Source of the DNA: Archilochus colubris
Taxonomy: Eukaryota; Chordata; Aves; Apodiformes; Trochilidae
NCBI GenBank assembly: GCA_023079485.1
Contig: CM041109.1
Location: 310,001-374,000 of the forward strand
Direction of reading: 5' to 3'
Length of the DNA stretch: 64,000 nucleotides
In this document: positions 24,571 through 36,640 of the stretch, piece by piece
Numbering within the stretch: position 1 is the first letter of the stretch
Layout of the letters: each line of letters begins with the position of its first letter
Translations under genes and position numbers: made by a program
Notes under the pieces: model-generated
What the model was told of the DNA's origin: nothing
Database searches by the model: none
Seen by the model: the letters and a program-made list of their open reading frames with translations, nothing else

Positions 24571-26073
24571 GTGAGTGGGGACATGGGGACACCCAGGGAC
24601 ACCCAGGGACACCCCTGCTGTCCCCAACACTGCCCAGGCCCCCTTTGTCCCCCTGACTGTCCCCCCCCCCCTCATTTATTGTCACCCCCAGTGGCCCCAA
24701 ACCCTGGTTGTCCCCCAAATGTGTCCCCAAACCCTCACTGCTTGTCCCCTCGTTGTCCCCTTAATGTCCCCCATGTCCCTGACTGTCCCCTTATTGTCCT
24801 CTCACTGTCACTGTACCGCCCTGAGTGTCCCCTGAGTGTCCCCATGTCCCCATGTCTGTGCCATCCTCACCAGTGCCACCCCTGTGTCCCCCAGCCCTTG
24901 CCTGTCCCCTGAGTGTCCCCTGATTGTCCCCTGTGTCCCTCTATCCCCCTGAGTGTCCTCTGAGTGTCCCTTGATTGTCCCCTGAGTGTCCCTTGCCTGT
25001 CCCCTGAGTGTCCCCATGTCCCCAGACCCATGCCATCCTCACCAGTGCCATGGCCCCTGTGTCCCCCAGCCCTTGCCTGTCCCCTAAGTGTCCCCTAAGT
25101 GTCCCCTGATTGTCCCCTGAGTGTCCTCTGACTGTCCCATGCCTGTCCCTTGCCTGTCCCCTGCCATGTCCCCATGTCTCTCTGTTCTCCTGAGTGTCCC
25201 CTGATTGTCCCCTGACTGTCCCCAAGCTTCTGCCATCCTCACCAGTGCCATGGCCCCTGTGTCCCCCAGCCCTTGCCTGTCCCCCGTGTCCCCGAGTGTC
25301 CCCTGACTGTCCCTGAGTGTCCCTTGATTGTCCCCTGTGTCCCTTTATCCCCCTGAGTGTCCCTTCTGTCCCCTGACTGTCCCCTGATTGTCCCCTGAGT
25401 GTCCCCTGACCTGTCCCCATGTCCCCATGTCTGTGCCATCCTCACCAGAGCCAGCCCTGTGTCCCCCAGCCCTTGCCTGTCCCCTAGGTGTCCCCTGATT
25501 GTCCCCTGACTGTCCCCAAGCCCATGCCATCCTCACCAGTGCCATGGCCCCTGTGTCCCCCAGCCCTTGCCTGTCCCCCGAGTGTCCCTGCGTGTCCCTT
25601 GATTGTTCCCTGTGTCCCTTTATCCCCCTGAGTGTCCCTTCTGTCCCCTGACTGTCCCCGAGTGTCCTCTGGCTGTCCCCATGTCCCCCTGAGTGTCCCC
25701 TGAGTGTCCCATGCCTGTCCCATGCCTGTCCCTTGCCTGTCCCCTGAGTGTCCCCATGTCCCCAGGCCCATGCCATCCTCACCAGTGCCACCCCTGTGTC
25801 CCCCAACCCTTGCCTGTCCCCTGAGTGTCCCCTGAGTGTCCTCTGAGTGTCCCCTGACCTGTCCCCATGTCCCCATGTCCCCATGTCTGTGCCATCCTCA
25901 CCAGGGCCATGGCCCCTGTGTCCCTGAGTGTCCCCTGATTGTCCCCTGTGTCCCTCTATCCCCCTGAGTGTCCCTTCTGTCCCCTACCATGTCCCCATGT
26001 CCCTCTGTCCCCCTGAGTGTCCCTTCTGTCCCTTGCCTGTCCCCTGACTGTCCCCATGTCCCCATGTCCCCAG
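24571..26073 (+). repeat. I6: pyrimidine-rich array with copies of the E7 5' end
   Basis: CTGAGTGTCCCCTGATTGTC filler with seven degenerate copies of E7's start, TGCCATCCTCACCAGTGCCA, near 24858, 25026, 25226, 25431, 25521, 25766 and 25887. Those at 25026 and 25766 are preceded by CCCCAG. The 25766 copy starts GCCCATGCCATCC against the real GCCCGTGCCATCC, but lies 308 nt upstream and out of frame. Confidence 0.9.
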
Positions 26074-26205
26074 GCCCGTGCCATCCTGACCAGAGCCACC
26101 CGGGTGAGGTTCCGTCGCGTCGAGGACTTGGCTGCTGTTTGGTGTGAATTTGGGGAGATGGAGCTGAGACACCACAACTACCAGGAGGCTCTGAACGTCC
26201 TCAGG
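26074..26205 (+). CDS. XAB2: XAB2 exon E7 (residues 304-347)
   Basis: This exon encodes 44 residues, ARAILTRATRVRFRRVEDLA followed by AVWCEFGEMELRHHNYQEAL and NVLR. It is a HAT repeat (VWCEFGEMELRH). The acceptor is CATGTCCCCAG at 26073 and the donor AGG|GTGAGG at 26206, both phase 0. Orthologues have ARVILEKATKVNF...LRLLR at this place, so the exon is complete. Seven degenerate copies of its first ~20 nt (GCC ATC CTC ACC-like) lie in the preceding intron, two of them with a CCCAG in the right place. Confidence 0.96.
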
Positions 26206-27955
26206 GTGAGGGAGGGGACACCCACGGACACCCACGGACACCCAGGGACACGTGGGGACACCCAGGGACACCCACAGACACCTACAGATATCTGGGGACA
26301 CCCATGGACACGTGGGGACATCCACAGACACCTGGGGACACCCAGAGACACCCAGAGATACCTGGGGACACCCACGGACACGTGGGGACACCCAGGGACA
26401 CCCAGAGATACCTGGGGACACCCACAGACAGCTGGGGACACCCATGGATGCCTGGGGATACCCACGGACACCCAGGGATACCCACAGACACCCATGGACA
26501 CCTGGGGACACCCACGGAAACCCATGGTCACCTGGGGACACCCAGGGACGCCCAGAGATACCCGGGGACACCCACGGACACCCAGGGACATCCACAGACA
26601 CCTGGGGACACCCAGGGACACCCATGGACACGTGAGGACACTCACAGACACCCACAGACACTCAGGGACACCCACAGACACCTGGGGACACCCAGGGACA
26701 CCCATGGACACGTGAGGACACTCACAGACACCCACAGACACTCAGGGACACCCACAGACACCTAGGGACACCTGGGGACACCCAGGGACACCCAGGGATG
26801 CCCACAGACACCTGGGGACACCCACGGACGCGTGGGGACACCCACAGACACCCAGGGACCCCCACAGACACCTGGGGACACCCACAGACACCTGGGGACA
26901 CCCAGGGACACCCACAGACACCTGGGGACACCTGGGGACACCCACAGACACCTGGGGACATCCACAGACACCTGAGGACACCCAGGGACACCCATGGACA
27001 CGTGGGGACACTCACAGACACCTGGGGACACCCGGGGACACCTGGGGACACCCACAGATACCTGGGGACACCCAGGGACACCCACAGACACCTACAGATA
27101 TCTGGGGACACCCATGGACACGTGGGGACACTCACAGACACCCACAGACACTCAGGGACACCCAGAGATACCTAAGGACACCTTGGGAACACCCATGGAC
27201 ACGTGGGGACACCCAGAGATACCTGGGGACACCCACAGACAGCTGGGGACACCCATGGATGCCTGGGGATACCCACGGACACCCAGGGATACCCACAGAC
27301 ACCTGGGGACACTCACAGACACCCACAGATACCCGGGGACACCCAGGGACACCCAGAGATACCCAGGGACACCCACGGACACCTGGGGACACCCAAGGAC
27401 ACCCACAGACACCTGGGGACATCCACAGACACCTGAGGACACCCAGGAACACCCATGGACACGTGGGGACACTCACAGACACCCACAGACACTCAGGGAC
27501 ACCCAGAGATACCTGAGGACACCTGGGGACCACCCACGGACACCTAGGGATACCCAGAGACACCCAGAGATACCTGGGGACACCCACGGACACCTGGGGA
27601 CACCCGGGGACACCCACAGACACCCAGGGACCCCCACAGACACCCGGGGACACCCACAGACAGCTGGGGACACCCAGGGACGCCTGGGGATACCCACGGA
27701 CACCTGGGGGCACCCAGGGACGCCCACAGACACCTGGGGGGACCTAGGTACACCCACAGACACCCGGGGACACCCATGGACACGTGGGGACACCCACGGA
27801 CACCTGGGGACACTCATGGACACGTGGGGACACACACAGACACCCATGGACACCTGGGGACACCCAGGGACACCCAGGGATGCCCACAGACACCTAGGGA
27901 CACCCACAGACACCCAGGGACACCCACAGACACCTGGGGACACCCAGGGACACCT
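26206..27955 (+). repeat. I7 first array: GGACACCCA-type short repeat
   Basis: Short units of GGGGACACCCACAGACACCT, with CCAGGGA and GGAGATACC variants, repeat continuously. Longer blocks (for example ~26240-26480 versus ~27090-27330) are near copies, showing block duplication. Confidence 0.92.
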
Positions 27956-29970
27956 CTGTCCTCTGGTGTCACCTCGGGTGTCCTGAAGGGACCTCTGCCT
28001 GCTCTGAAAGTGACACAGGGACACTGGAGGGACATCTGGGTGACCTGAAGGGACATCTGGGACCCCTAAAGTGACATCTGGGTCCCTTGAAGTGGCATCT
28101 GGGTCCCCTAAAGAGACCTCTGGGTCCCCTAAAGGGCCACCTGGGTCCCTTAAAGTGACATTTGGGTCCCTTAAAGTGGTATCTGGGTGTCCTGAAGTGA
28201 CATCTGGGACCCCTAAAGTGACATTGGTGTCCCCTAAAGTGACATTTGGGTCCCTTGAAGTGACATCTGGGTCCCCTAAGGGACACCTGGGTCCCCTAAA
28301 GTGACATTTGGGTCCCCTAAAGGGCCATTGGTGTCCACTAAAGTGACATCTGGGTCCCCTAAAGAGACCTCTGGGTCCCCTAAGGGACACCTGGGTCCCC
28401 TAAAGTGACATTTGGGTCCCCTAAAGGGCCATTGGTGTCCACTAAAGTGACATCTGGGTCCCCTAAAGTGACATTTGGTCCCCTAAAGTGACATCTGGGT
28501 CCCCTAAAGTGACATCTGGGTCCCCTAAGGGTCACCTGGGTCCCCTAAAGTGACATTTGGGTCCCCTAAAGGGACCTCTGGGTCCCCTAAAGAGACCTCT
28601 GGGTCCCCTAAGGGCCACCTGGGTCCCCCAAAGTGACATTTGGTCCCCTAAAGTGACATCTGGGTGTTCTGGAGTGACATTTGGGTCCCCTAAAGTGACA
28701 TTTGGGTCCCTTAAAGGGCCACCTGGGTCCCCTAAAGTGACATCTGGGACCCCTAAAGGGACCTCTGGGTCCCCTAAAGTGACATTTGGGTCCCTTAAAG
28801 GGACATTTGGGTCCCCTAAAGGGCCATCTGGGTGTCCTGAAGTGACATCTGGGACCCCTAAAGTGACATCTGGGTCCCCTAAAGGGCCACCTGGGTCCCC
28901 TGAGGTGGCATCTGGGTCCCCTAAGGGCCACCTGGGTCCCCTAAAGTGACATCTGGGACCCCTAAAGGGACCTCTGGGTCCCCTGAGGTGACATTTGGGT
29001 CCCCTGAGGTGACACCTGGGTGTCCTAAAGTGACATCTGGGACCCCTAAGGGCCACCTAGGTCCCCTAAAGTGACATTTGGGTCCCTTAAAGGGACCTCT
29101 GGGTCCCCTAAAGGGACATTTGGTCCCCTAAAGGCCACCTGGGTCCCCTAAAGGGCCTCTTGGGTCCCCTGAAGTGACATCTGGGTCCCCTAAAGAGACC
29201 TCTGGGTCCCCTAAGGGCCATTGGTTTCCCCTAAAGGGACATTTGGGTCCCCTAAGGGCCACCTGGGTGTCCTAAAGTGACATCTGGGACCCCTAAAGTG
29301 ACATCTGGGTCCCCTAAGGGCCACCTGGGTCCCCTAAAGGGACATCTAGGACCCCTAAAGTGACATTTGGGTCCCTTAAAGGGCCACCTGGGTCCCCTAA
29401 AGTGACGTTTGGGTCCCTTAAAGTGGCATCTGGGTGTCCTGAAGGGCCACCTGGGTGTCCTAAAGTGACATTTGGGTCCCCTAAGGGCCACCTGGGTGTC
29501 CTGAAGTGACATCTGGGACCCCTGAAGTGACATCTGGGTCTCCTAAAGAGACCTCTGGGTCCCCTGAAGTGACATTTGGGTCCCTTAAAGGGACATTTGG
29601 ATCCCTTGAAGTGACATCTGGGTGTTCTGGAGTGACATTTGGGTCCCCTAAAGTGACATTTGGGTCCCCTAAGGGCCACCTGTGTCCCCTAAAGTGACAT
29701 TTGGGTTCCCTAAAGTGACATCTGGGTCCCCTAAGGGCCACCTGGGTCCCCTGAGGTGACATCTGGGACCCCTAAAGTGACACTTGGGTCCCCTAAAGTG
29801 ACATCTGGGTCCCCTAAAGTGACATCTGGATCCCCTAAAGAGACCTCTGGGTCCCCTAAGGGCCATTGGTGTCCCCTAAAGGGACATTTGGGTCCCTTAA
29901 AGAGACCTCTGGGTCCCCTAAGGGCCACCTGGGTCCCCTAAGGTGACATCTGGGTCCCCTAAAGCCCACC
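27956..29970 (+). repeat. I7 second array: ~22 bp GGGTCCCCTAAAGTGACATC repeat
   Basis: About 90 units alternating AAGTGACATCTGGGTCCCCT with AAGGGCCACCTGGGTCCCC. The CCCCTAAAG motif gives each unit a CTAA branch-site-like core. From ~29971 to 30139 the sequence is less repetitive and leads into the E8 acceptor; I see nothing else there. Confidence 0.92.
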
Positions 29971-30139
29971 CGTGTCCCCTAAAATGCCACTGCTGTCCCC
30001 CTGTGTCCCCCCCATCTCCCCAGGGTGGGCATCATGGACACGGGTGGGTGTTGGTGTGCGTGTGGGGTGCTTGCTGTCCATGTGGGTGACACGGGGACCT
30101 TGGGGACACCCCCTTTATGTGTGTCCCCCCCCTTCTCAG

Positions 30140-30271
30140 AAAGCCACCGCCCTGCCCTCCCGCCGGGCCGAGTACTTCGACTCCTCGGAACCGGTCCAGA
30201 ACCGGCTCTACAAGTCCCTCAAGGTTTGGTCCATGCTGGCGGACCTGGAGGAGAGCTTGGGGACCTTCCAG
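30140..30271 (+). CDS. XAB2: XAB2 exon E8 (residues 348-391)
   Basis: This exon encodes 44 residues, KATALPSRRAEYFDSSEPVQ followed by NRLYKSLKVWSMLADLEESL and GTFQ, nearly identical to vertebrate XAB2. The acceptor is CCTTCTCAG at 30139 and the donor CAG|GTGGGT at 30272, both phase 0. About 170 nt of less repetitive sequence precede it (from ~29970), one of the few intronic stretches here without an obvious array. I saw no exon-derived copies in the flanking introns. Confidence 0.97.
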
Positions 30272-30284
30272 GTGGGTCACCCCC

Positions 30285-31780
30285 CCCCCACAGGACCCCC
30301 CCCCTAATTAGGGGGGGACGTGGGGGGGGGCACAGGGCATGGGGGGACCCCAGGGGTTGGGATTTGGGGGGATTTGGGGGGCTGGAGGGGGCTGGAAGCA
30401 TTGGGGGGGGAACAGGGGGGCTCCTCCTACAGCAGGAAGATGGCTGAGGAGACCCCCAATTAGGGGGACGGGGTAGGGCATGGGGGGACCCCAGGGGTTG
30501 GGATTTGGGGGGATTTGGGGGGCTGGAGGGGGCTGGAAGCATTGGGGGGGGAACAGGGGGGTTCCTCCTGAGTAGGAAGATGGCTGAGGAGACCCCCCCC
30601 CTAATTAGGGGGGGGTATGGGGGGGGGCACAGGGGATGGGGGGACCCCAAGGGTTGCGGTTCGGGGGGATTCGAGGGGATTTGGGGGGGCTGGAGGGTTT
30701 GGGGGGCACTGAGAGGCTCCTCCTAAAGCAGGAAGATGGCTGAGGAGACCCCCACCCTAATTAGGGGGGGGTGTGGGGGGGGGCTCAGGGGATGGGGGGA
30801 CCCCAAGGGTTGGGATTTGGGGGGATTTGGGGGGCTGGAGGGGGCTGGAAGCATTGGGGGGGGAACAGGGGGGCTCCTCCTACAGTAGGAAGATGGCTGA
30901 GGAGACCCCCCCCTTATTAGGGGGGGGTGTGGGGGGGGGCACAGGGGATGGGGGGACCCCAGGGGTTGGGGTTCGGGGGGATTTGGGGGGTTGGGGGGGG
31001 CTGGAAGCATTGGGGGGGGAACAGGGGGGCTCCTCCTAAAGCAGGAAGATGGCTGAGGAGACCCCCACCCTAATTAGGGGGGGACATGGGGGGGGGCACA
31101 GGGGATGGGGGGACCCCAAGGGTTGGGATTTGGGGGGATTTGGGGGGATTTGGGGGGGCTGGAGGGGGCTGAAGGGTTTGGGGGGCACTGAGAGGCTCCT
31201 CCTAAAGCAGGAAGATGGCTGAGGAGACCCCCCCCCTAATTAGGGGGAGATGTGGGGGGGGCACAGGGGATGGGGGGACCCCAGGGGTTGGGATTTGGGG
31301 GGCTGGAGGGGGCTGGAAGCATTGGGGGGGGAACAGGGGGGCTCCTCCTACAGTAGGAAGGTGGCTGAGGAGACCCCCCCCTAATTAGGGGGGGACGTGG
31401 GGGGGGGCACAGGGGATGGGGGGACCCCAGGGGTTGAGATTTGGGGGGATTCAGGGGGGAGTGAGGGGGTTGGAGGGGTTGGGGGGCACCGAGAGGCTCC
31501 TCCTACAGCAGGAAGATGGCTGAGGAGACCCCCCCCCTAATTAGGGGGATGTGGGGGGGGGGGCACAGGGGATGGGGAGACCCCAAGGGTTGGGATTTGG
31601 GGGGATTTGGGGGGCTGGAAGCATTGGGGGGGGGAACAGGGGGGCTCCTCCTACAGTAGGAAGATGGCTGAGGAGACCCCCACCCTAATTAGGGGGGGGT
31701 ATGGGGGGGGCACAGGGGATGGGGAGACCCCAGGGGTTGGGATTTGGGGGGATTTGGGGGGGTTGGGGGAGGATTGAGGG
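30285..31780 (-). repeat. I8 first array: about nine inverted copies of the E11 acceptor region
   Basis: Units of ~145-165 bp read on + as GCAGGAAGATGGCTGAGGAG then ACCCCCCCCTAATTAGGGG. Their reverse complement is the E11 boundary: CCTAATTAGG, TCTCCTCAG|CCATCTTCC and TGCTGTA. The GGAAGATGGCTGAGG core is near 30434, 30575, 30731, 30890, 31046, 31211, 31356 (one change), 31510 and 31656. The rest of the unit (GGGGATTTGGGGGGCTGGAG) matches the reverse complement of 43400-43650. Confidence 0.92.
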
Positions 31781-34152
31781 GCTCTCCCCTCCCCCTCCTT
31801 GTCCCTCCCCCCTACTATGGGTGCCCCCCCTATGTGTCCCCCCCCTGTGTCCCCCCTTGTCCCCCCCCCCACCCACCCCCCCCTTCAGGGTCCCCAACCC
31901 CCCCCGAGGTTCCGGGTTCTCCCAAGTTCGGGTCCATAAGGAGAGATCCTGGGGACCCCCCCCCTCTGGACCCCACCTTTCTTGTGTCCCCCCCCTTGAT
32001 GCCCCTGACCCCCCCGTGTCCCCCCACAACCCCCCCTGGCCCCTGCCGTGTCCCTGACCCCCCCCTCACCCCCCTGAACCCCTGTGCCCCCCCCCATGTC
32101 CCCCCCAAGCTCCCCTGGCCCCCCCTGACCCCCCCTGACGCCCCCTGACCCCCCCTCACCACTGACCCCCCTGAACCCCCTGATGCCCCTGCCCCCCCCT
32201 TGTGTCCCCCCCAAGCCCCCCCAGCCCCCTCTGTGCCCCCCCTGCCCCCCCTGTGCCCCTCCTGACCCCCCCCCTCACACCCCTGACCCCCCCTGATGCC
32301 CCTGACCCCCCCGTGTCCCCCCACAACCCCCCCTGGCCCCTGCCATGTCCCTGACCCCCCCCTCACCCCCCTGAACCCCTGTGCCCCCCCCATGTCCCCC
32401 CCAAGCTCCCCCTGCCCCCCCTGTGCCCCCTGACCCCCTGGCCCCCTGCCATGTCCCTGACCCCCCCCACCCTCCCTGACCCCCCAACCTCCCCCTCACC
32501 CCCTGAACCCCTGTGCCCCCCTGTGTCCCCCCAAGCCTCCCCTGCCCCCCTGTGCCCCTGAACCCCTGAACCCTCCCTGCCCCCCAACCACTCCTCACCC
32601 TGAACCCCCGTGCCCCCCCCTGTCCCCCCCAAGCCCCCCCCCGCCCCCTCTGTGCCCCCCCTGCCCCCCCCTGTGCCCCCCCTGACCCCCCCCTCACACC
32701 CCTGACCCCCCCCAATGCCCCTGACCCCCCCGTGTCCCCCCACAACCCCCCCTGGCCCCTGCCATGTCCTTGACCCCCCCTCACCCTCCCTGCCCCCCCC
32801 CAACCTCCCCTGGTCCCCCCTGAACCCCTGTGACCCCCCCAAGCTCCCTTGGCCCCCCATGACCTCCCCTGTGCCCCCCCTGACCCCCCCCTCACCCTCC
32901 CTGCCCCCCCAACCTCCCCTGGCCCCCCTGAACCCCTGTGACCCCCCCAAGCTCCCCTGGCCCCCCCTGCCCCCCCCGTGCTCCCCCTGACCCCTCCTCA
33001 CACCCCTGACCCCCCCGTGCCCCCACAACCCCCCCTGGCCATTGCCATGTCCCTGACCCCCCCCCACCCTCCCTGCCCCCCCCTGAACCCCTGTGACCCC
33101 CCCAAGCTCCCCTGGCCCCCCATGACCCCCCTGTGTCCCCTCTGTGCCCCCCTTTCACCTCCCCTGACCCCCCTGGGCCCCCCCTGGCCCCCCCTGGCCC
33201 CTGCCATGTCCCTGACCCCCCCCTCACCCTCCCTGACCCCCCCCAACCTCCCCTCACCCCCCTGCCACCCCTGTGCCCCCCCCTGTGTCCCCCCAAAGCC
33301 CCCCCTTTCACCTCCCCCCCCATATCCCCCCCAGACCCCCCCCAGCCCCCCCAGACCCCCCGTGTCCCCCTCTGCCACCCCCATGCTCCTGACCCCCCAT
33401 CACCCCTGACCCCCCAACCCCCCCCCTAACCCCCCTTTCGCCCCCCCCATGTCCCCCCCTGCCCCTCCAGACCCCCCATACCCCCCCCAGACCCCCCCAG
33501 TCCCCCCCTGACCCCAAACCCCCCATGTCCCCCTCTGCCACCCCCATACCCCTGACCTCACCCCCCCCACCCCAGACCCCCTCACCCCTGACCCCCTACC
33601 CTCCAGGTCCTCCCAGCCCCTGGCCCCCGTGTCCACTCCCACATCCCAACCCCTCCCCCCCAGACCTCCTCTGCCCTCCCCAGACCCCCTGTCCCCTTCC
33701 TCCCTGCCACCCCCATGCTCCTGGACCCCCCATCACCCCTGACCCCAGTCCCCCCCTGCCCCAACCCTCCCTAATCCCCATGTCCCCCCACATCCCCCCT
33801 GCCCCTCCAGAGCCCCCCCTAACTGTGACCCCCCTGCCCTCCCCACCCCCCAGACCCTCCTCACCCCCTGACCCCCCATCACCCCCCTGACTCCTCGAGC
33901 CCCCCTCACCCCCTCACCTCTCACCCTGGCCTCCCAGCCCCCTAATCCCCCTGTGTCCCCCCCAGACCCCCCCTGCCACCCCCATGCTCCTGACCCCCCC
34001 TCACCCCCTGCCCCCCAGACCCCCCTCATCCCCGTGTTGCCCCCCTCACCCCAGACCCCCCCAGCCCCCCCTCACCCCCCTGACCCCCCTCACCCCCCTG
34101 ACCCCCCCAGCCCCCCCTAACCCCCTGTGCCCCCCCCTGTGCCCCCCCCCAG
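31781..34152 (+). repeat. I8 second array: C-rich CCCCCCTGACCCC repeat
   Basis: Almost pure CCCCCCTGACCCCCC and GTGCCCCCCC sequence, changing to CCCCCCAGACCCCC after ~33300, and running into the E9 acceptor. Paired with the preceding G-rich array it makes the intron strongly G-rich first and C-rich last. Confidence 0.88.
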
Positions 34153-34266
34153 TCCACCCAAGCCGTGTACGAGCGGATCCTGGACCTGCGAATCGCCACC
34201 CCCCAGATCGTCATCAACTACGGGCACTTCCTGGAGGAGCAGGGCTACCACGAGGAGAGCTTCAAG
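34153..34266 (+). CDS. XAB2: XAB2 exon E9 (residues 392-429)
   Basis: This exon encodes 38 residues, STQAVYERILDLRIATPQIV followed by INYGHFLEEQGYHEESFK, a HAT repeat (VYERILDL; INYGHFLEE). The acceptor is a long C tract ending CCCCCAG at 34152 and the donor AAG|GTGGGG at 34267, both phase 0. The last ~25 nt with the donor (Y-H-E-E-S-F-K|GTGGGG) recur eight times in the next 650 nt. Intron retention would stop soon after, because the frame meets TAA in the first CACATTAAATG motif near 34313. Confidence 0.97.
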
Positions 34267-34935
34267 GTGGGGGGGGGACAGCAAATGGGGGGGGGGACAA
34301 GGGGGGGGACACATTAAATGGGGGGGGGACACATCAAATGGGGGGACAAGGGGGGGACACCATGGAGGGGGGGACACGGGGTACCAAGGAGGAGAGCTTA
34401 AGGTGGGAGGAACATAGGGGGACATAGAGGAGAGCCTAAGGTGGGGGGAACACATCAAATGGGGGACACGGGGGTACCACGAGGAGAGCTTCAAGGTGGG
34501 GGGGGGACACATCAAGTGGGGGGGGGACACATCAAGTGGGGGGGACACACATCAGATGGGGGGGGGGACATCAAATGGGGGGGGGACAAGGGGGGACACA
34601 CATCAAATGGGGGGGGGACACATCAAATGGAGGGGGGGACATGGGGACATGGGGGTACCATGAGGAGAGCTTCGAGGTGGGGGGGGGACACATCAAGTGG
34701 GGGGGGGACACATCAGATGGGGGGGGGGACACAGGGGTACCAGGAGGAGAGCTTCAAGGTGGGGAGGGGACATCAAATGGGGGGGGGGACACGAGGAGAG
34801 CTTCAAGGTGGGGGGGGGACACATCAAGTGGGGGGGGGACACAGGGGGGGGATACGAGGAGAGCTTCAAGGTGGGGGGGACACGGGGGGGACACGAGAGC
34901 TTCAAGGTGGGGGGGGACATCAAATGGGGGAGGTA
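34267..34935 (+). repeat. I9 first array: eight copies of the E9 3' end plus donor
   Basis: Units hold GGGGACACATCAAATGGGGG and copies of the exon end, TACCACGAGGAGAGCTTCAA then G|GTGGGG. Decoy donors (GT) are at 34403, 34441, 34496, 34677, 34759, 34808, 34871 and 34907. Confidence 0.93.
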
Positions 34936-36569
34936 AGTGGGGAGGGGGCTGTGGCAGGGGGTGACACAGTGACCCTGGGAGGTGACACTGTGTCCTCTGA
35001 GGGTGACAACCTGTCCCTGTCCTCAGGAGGTGACATCGTGTCCCTCGGGGGGTGACACTGACACTGTGTCCCTGACCCTGTCTCTATGGGTGACACCGTG
35101 TCCCTGTCCCTGAGGGTGACACCCTGTCCCTGGGGGTAACACACTGTCCCTGTCCCAGGGGTGACACCGTGTCCCTGTCCTTGTCCCTGTGGGTGACACG
35201 CTGTCACTGTCCCTGTTTCTGTGGGTGACACCATGTCTCTGTCCCTGTGGTGACACTGTCCCTGTCCCAGGGGTGACACTGTGTCCCTGTCCCCAGGAGG
35301 TGACACCGTGTCCCTGTCCCTGTGGTGACACGCTGTCCCTGTGGGTGACACTGTCCCTGTCCCTGTGGTGACACTGTCCCTGTCCCAGGGGTGACACTGT
35401 GTCCCTGTGGTGACACCGTATCCCTGTCACTGTCCCTGTGTCTGTCCATGTCCCTGTCCATGTCTCTTTGGTGACACTCTGTCCCTGTCCCAGGGGTGAC
35501 ACTGTCCCCATCCCTGTCCCTGTGGTGACACTGTCCCTGTCTCTGGAGATGACACTGTCCCTGTTCCTGTGGTGACACTGTCCCTGTCCCAGGGGTGACA
35601 CTGTCCCTGTGGGTGACACGCTGTCCCTGTGGGTGACACTCTGTCCCTGTACCTATCCCTGTGGGTGACACCGTGTCCCTTTCCCTGTGGTGACACTGTC
35701 CCCATCCCTGGAGGTGACACTGTCCCTGGGGGTGACACTCTGTCCCTGTCCCTGTGGTGACACGCTGTCCCTGTGGGTGACACTCTGTCCCTGTCCCTGT
35801 CCCTGTCCCTGTGGGTGACACTCTGTCCCTGTCCCAGGGGTGACACTGTGTCCCTGTGGGTGACACTCTGTCCCTGTCCCTATCCCTGTGGTGACACTGT
35901 CCCCATCCCTGTGTCACACCGTGTCCCTGTCCCTGGAGGTGACACTGTCCCTGTCCCTGTGGTGACACTGTCCCTGTCCCAGGGGTGACACTGTCCCTGT
36001 GGGTGACACCATGTCCCTGTCCCTGTGGTGACACTGTCCCTGTCCCTGGAGGTGACACTGTCCCTGTGGGTGACACTGTGTCCCTGTGGGTGACACCCTG
36101 TCCCTTTCCCTGTGGTGACACCGTGTCCCTGTCCCAAGGGTGACACTCTGTCCCTGTCCCTGTCCCAGGGGTGACACTGTCCCTGTCCCTGTGGTGACAC
36201 CGTATCCCTGTCCCTGTCCCTGTGGGTGACACTCTGTCCCCATCCCTGTGGTGACACTGTCCCTATCCCAGGGGTGACACTGTCCCTGTGGTGACACGCT
36301 GTCCCTGTCCCTGTGTGACACCGTGTCCCTGTCCCTATCCCTGTGGGTGACACCGTGTCCCCGTCCCTGTGGTGACACCGTGTCCCTGTCCCTGTGGTGA
36401 CACACTGTCCCTGGGGGTGACACTGTCCCTGTCCCTGTGGGTGACACCGTGTCCCCATCCCTGTGGTGACACCGTGTCCCTGTGGTGACACGCTGTCCCT
36501 GTGGGTGACACGCTGTCCCTGTCCCTGTCCCTATCCCTGTGTCCCCGTGTCCCTGTCCCTGTGGTGACA

Positions 36570-36640
<71 letters not shown>

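Noticed and set aside
31040..31740. CCTAATTAGG motifs as homeodomain or promoter sites
   Set aside because: They occur once per repeat unit and are explained as copies of the E11 branch-site region; no independent promoter evidence.
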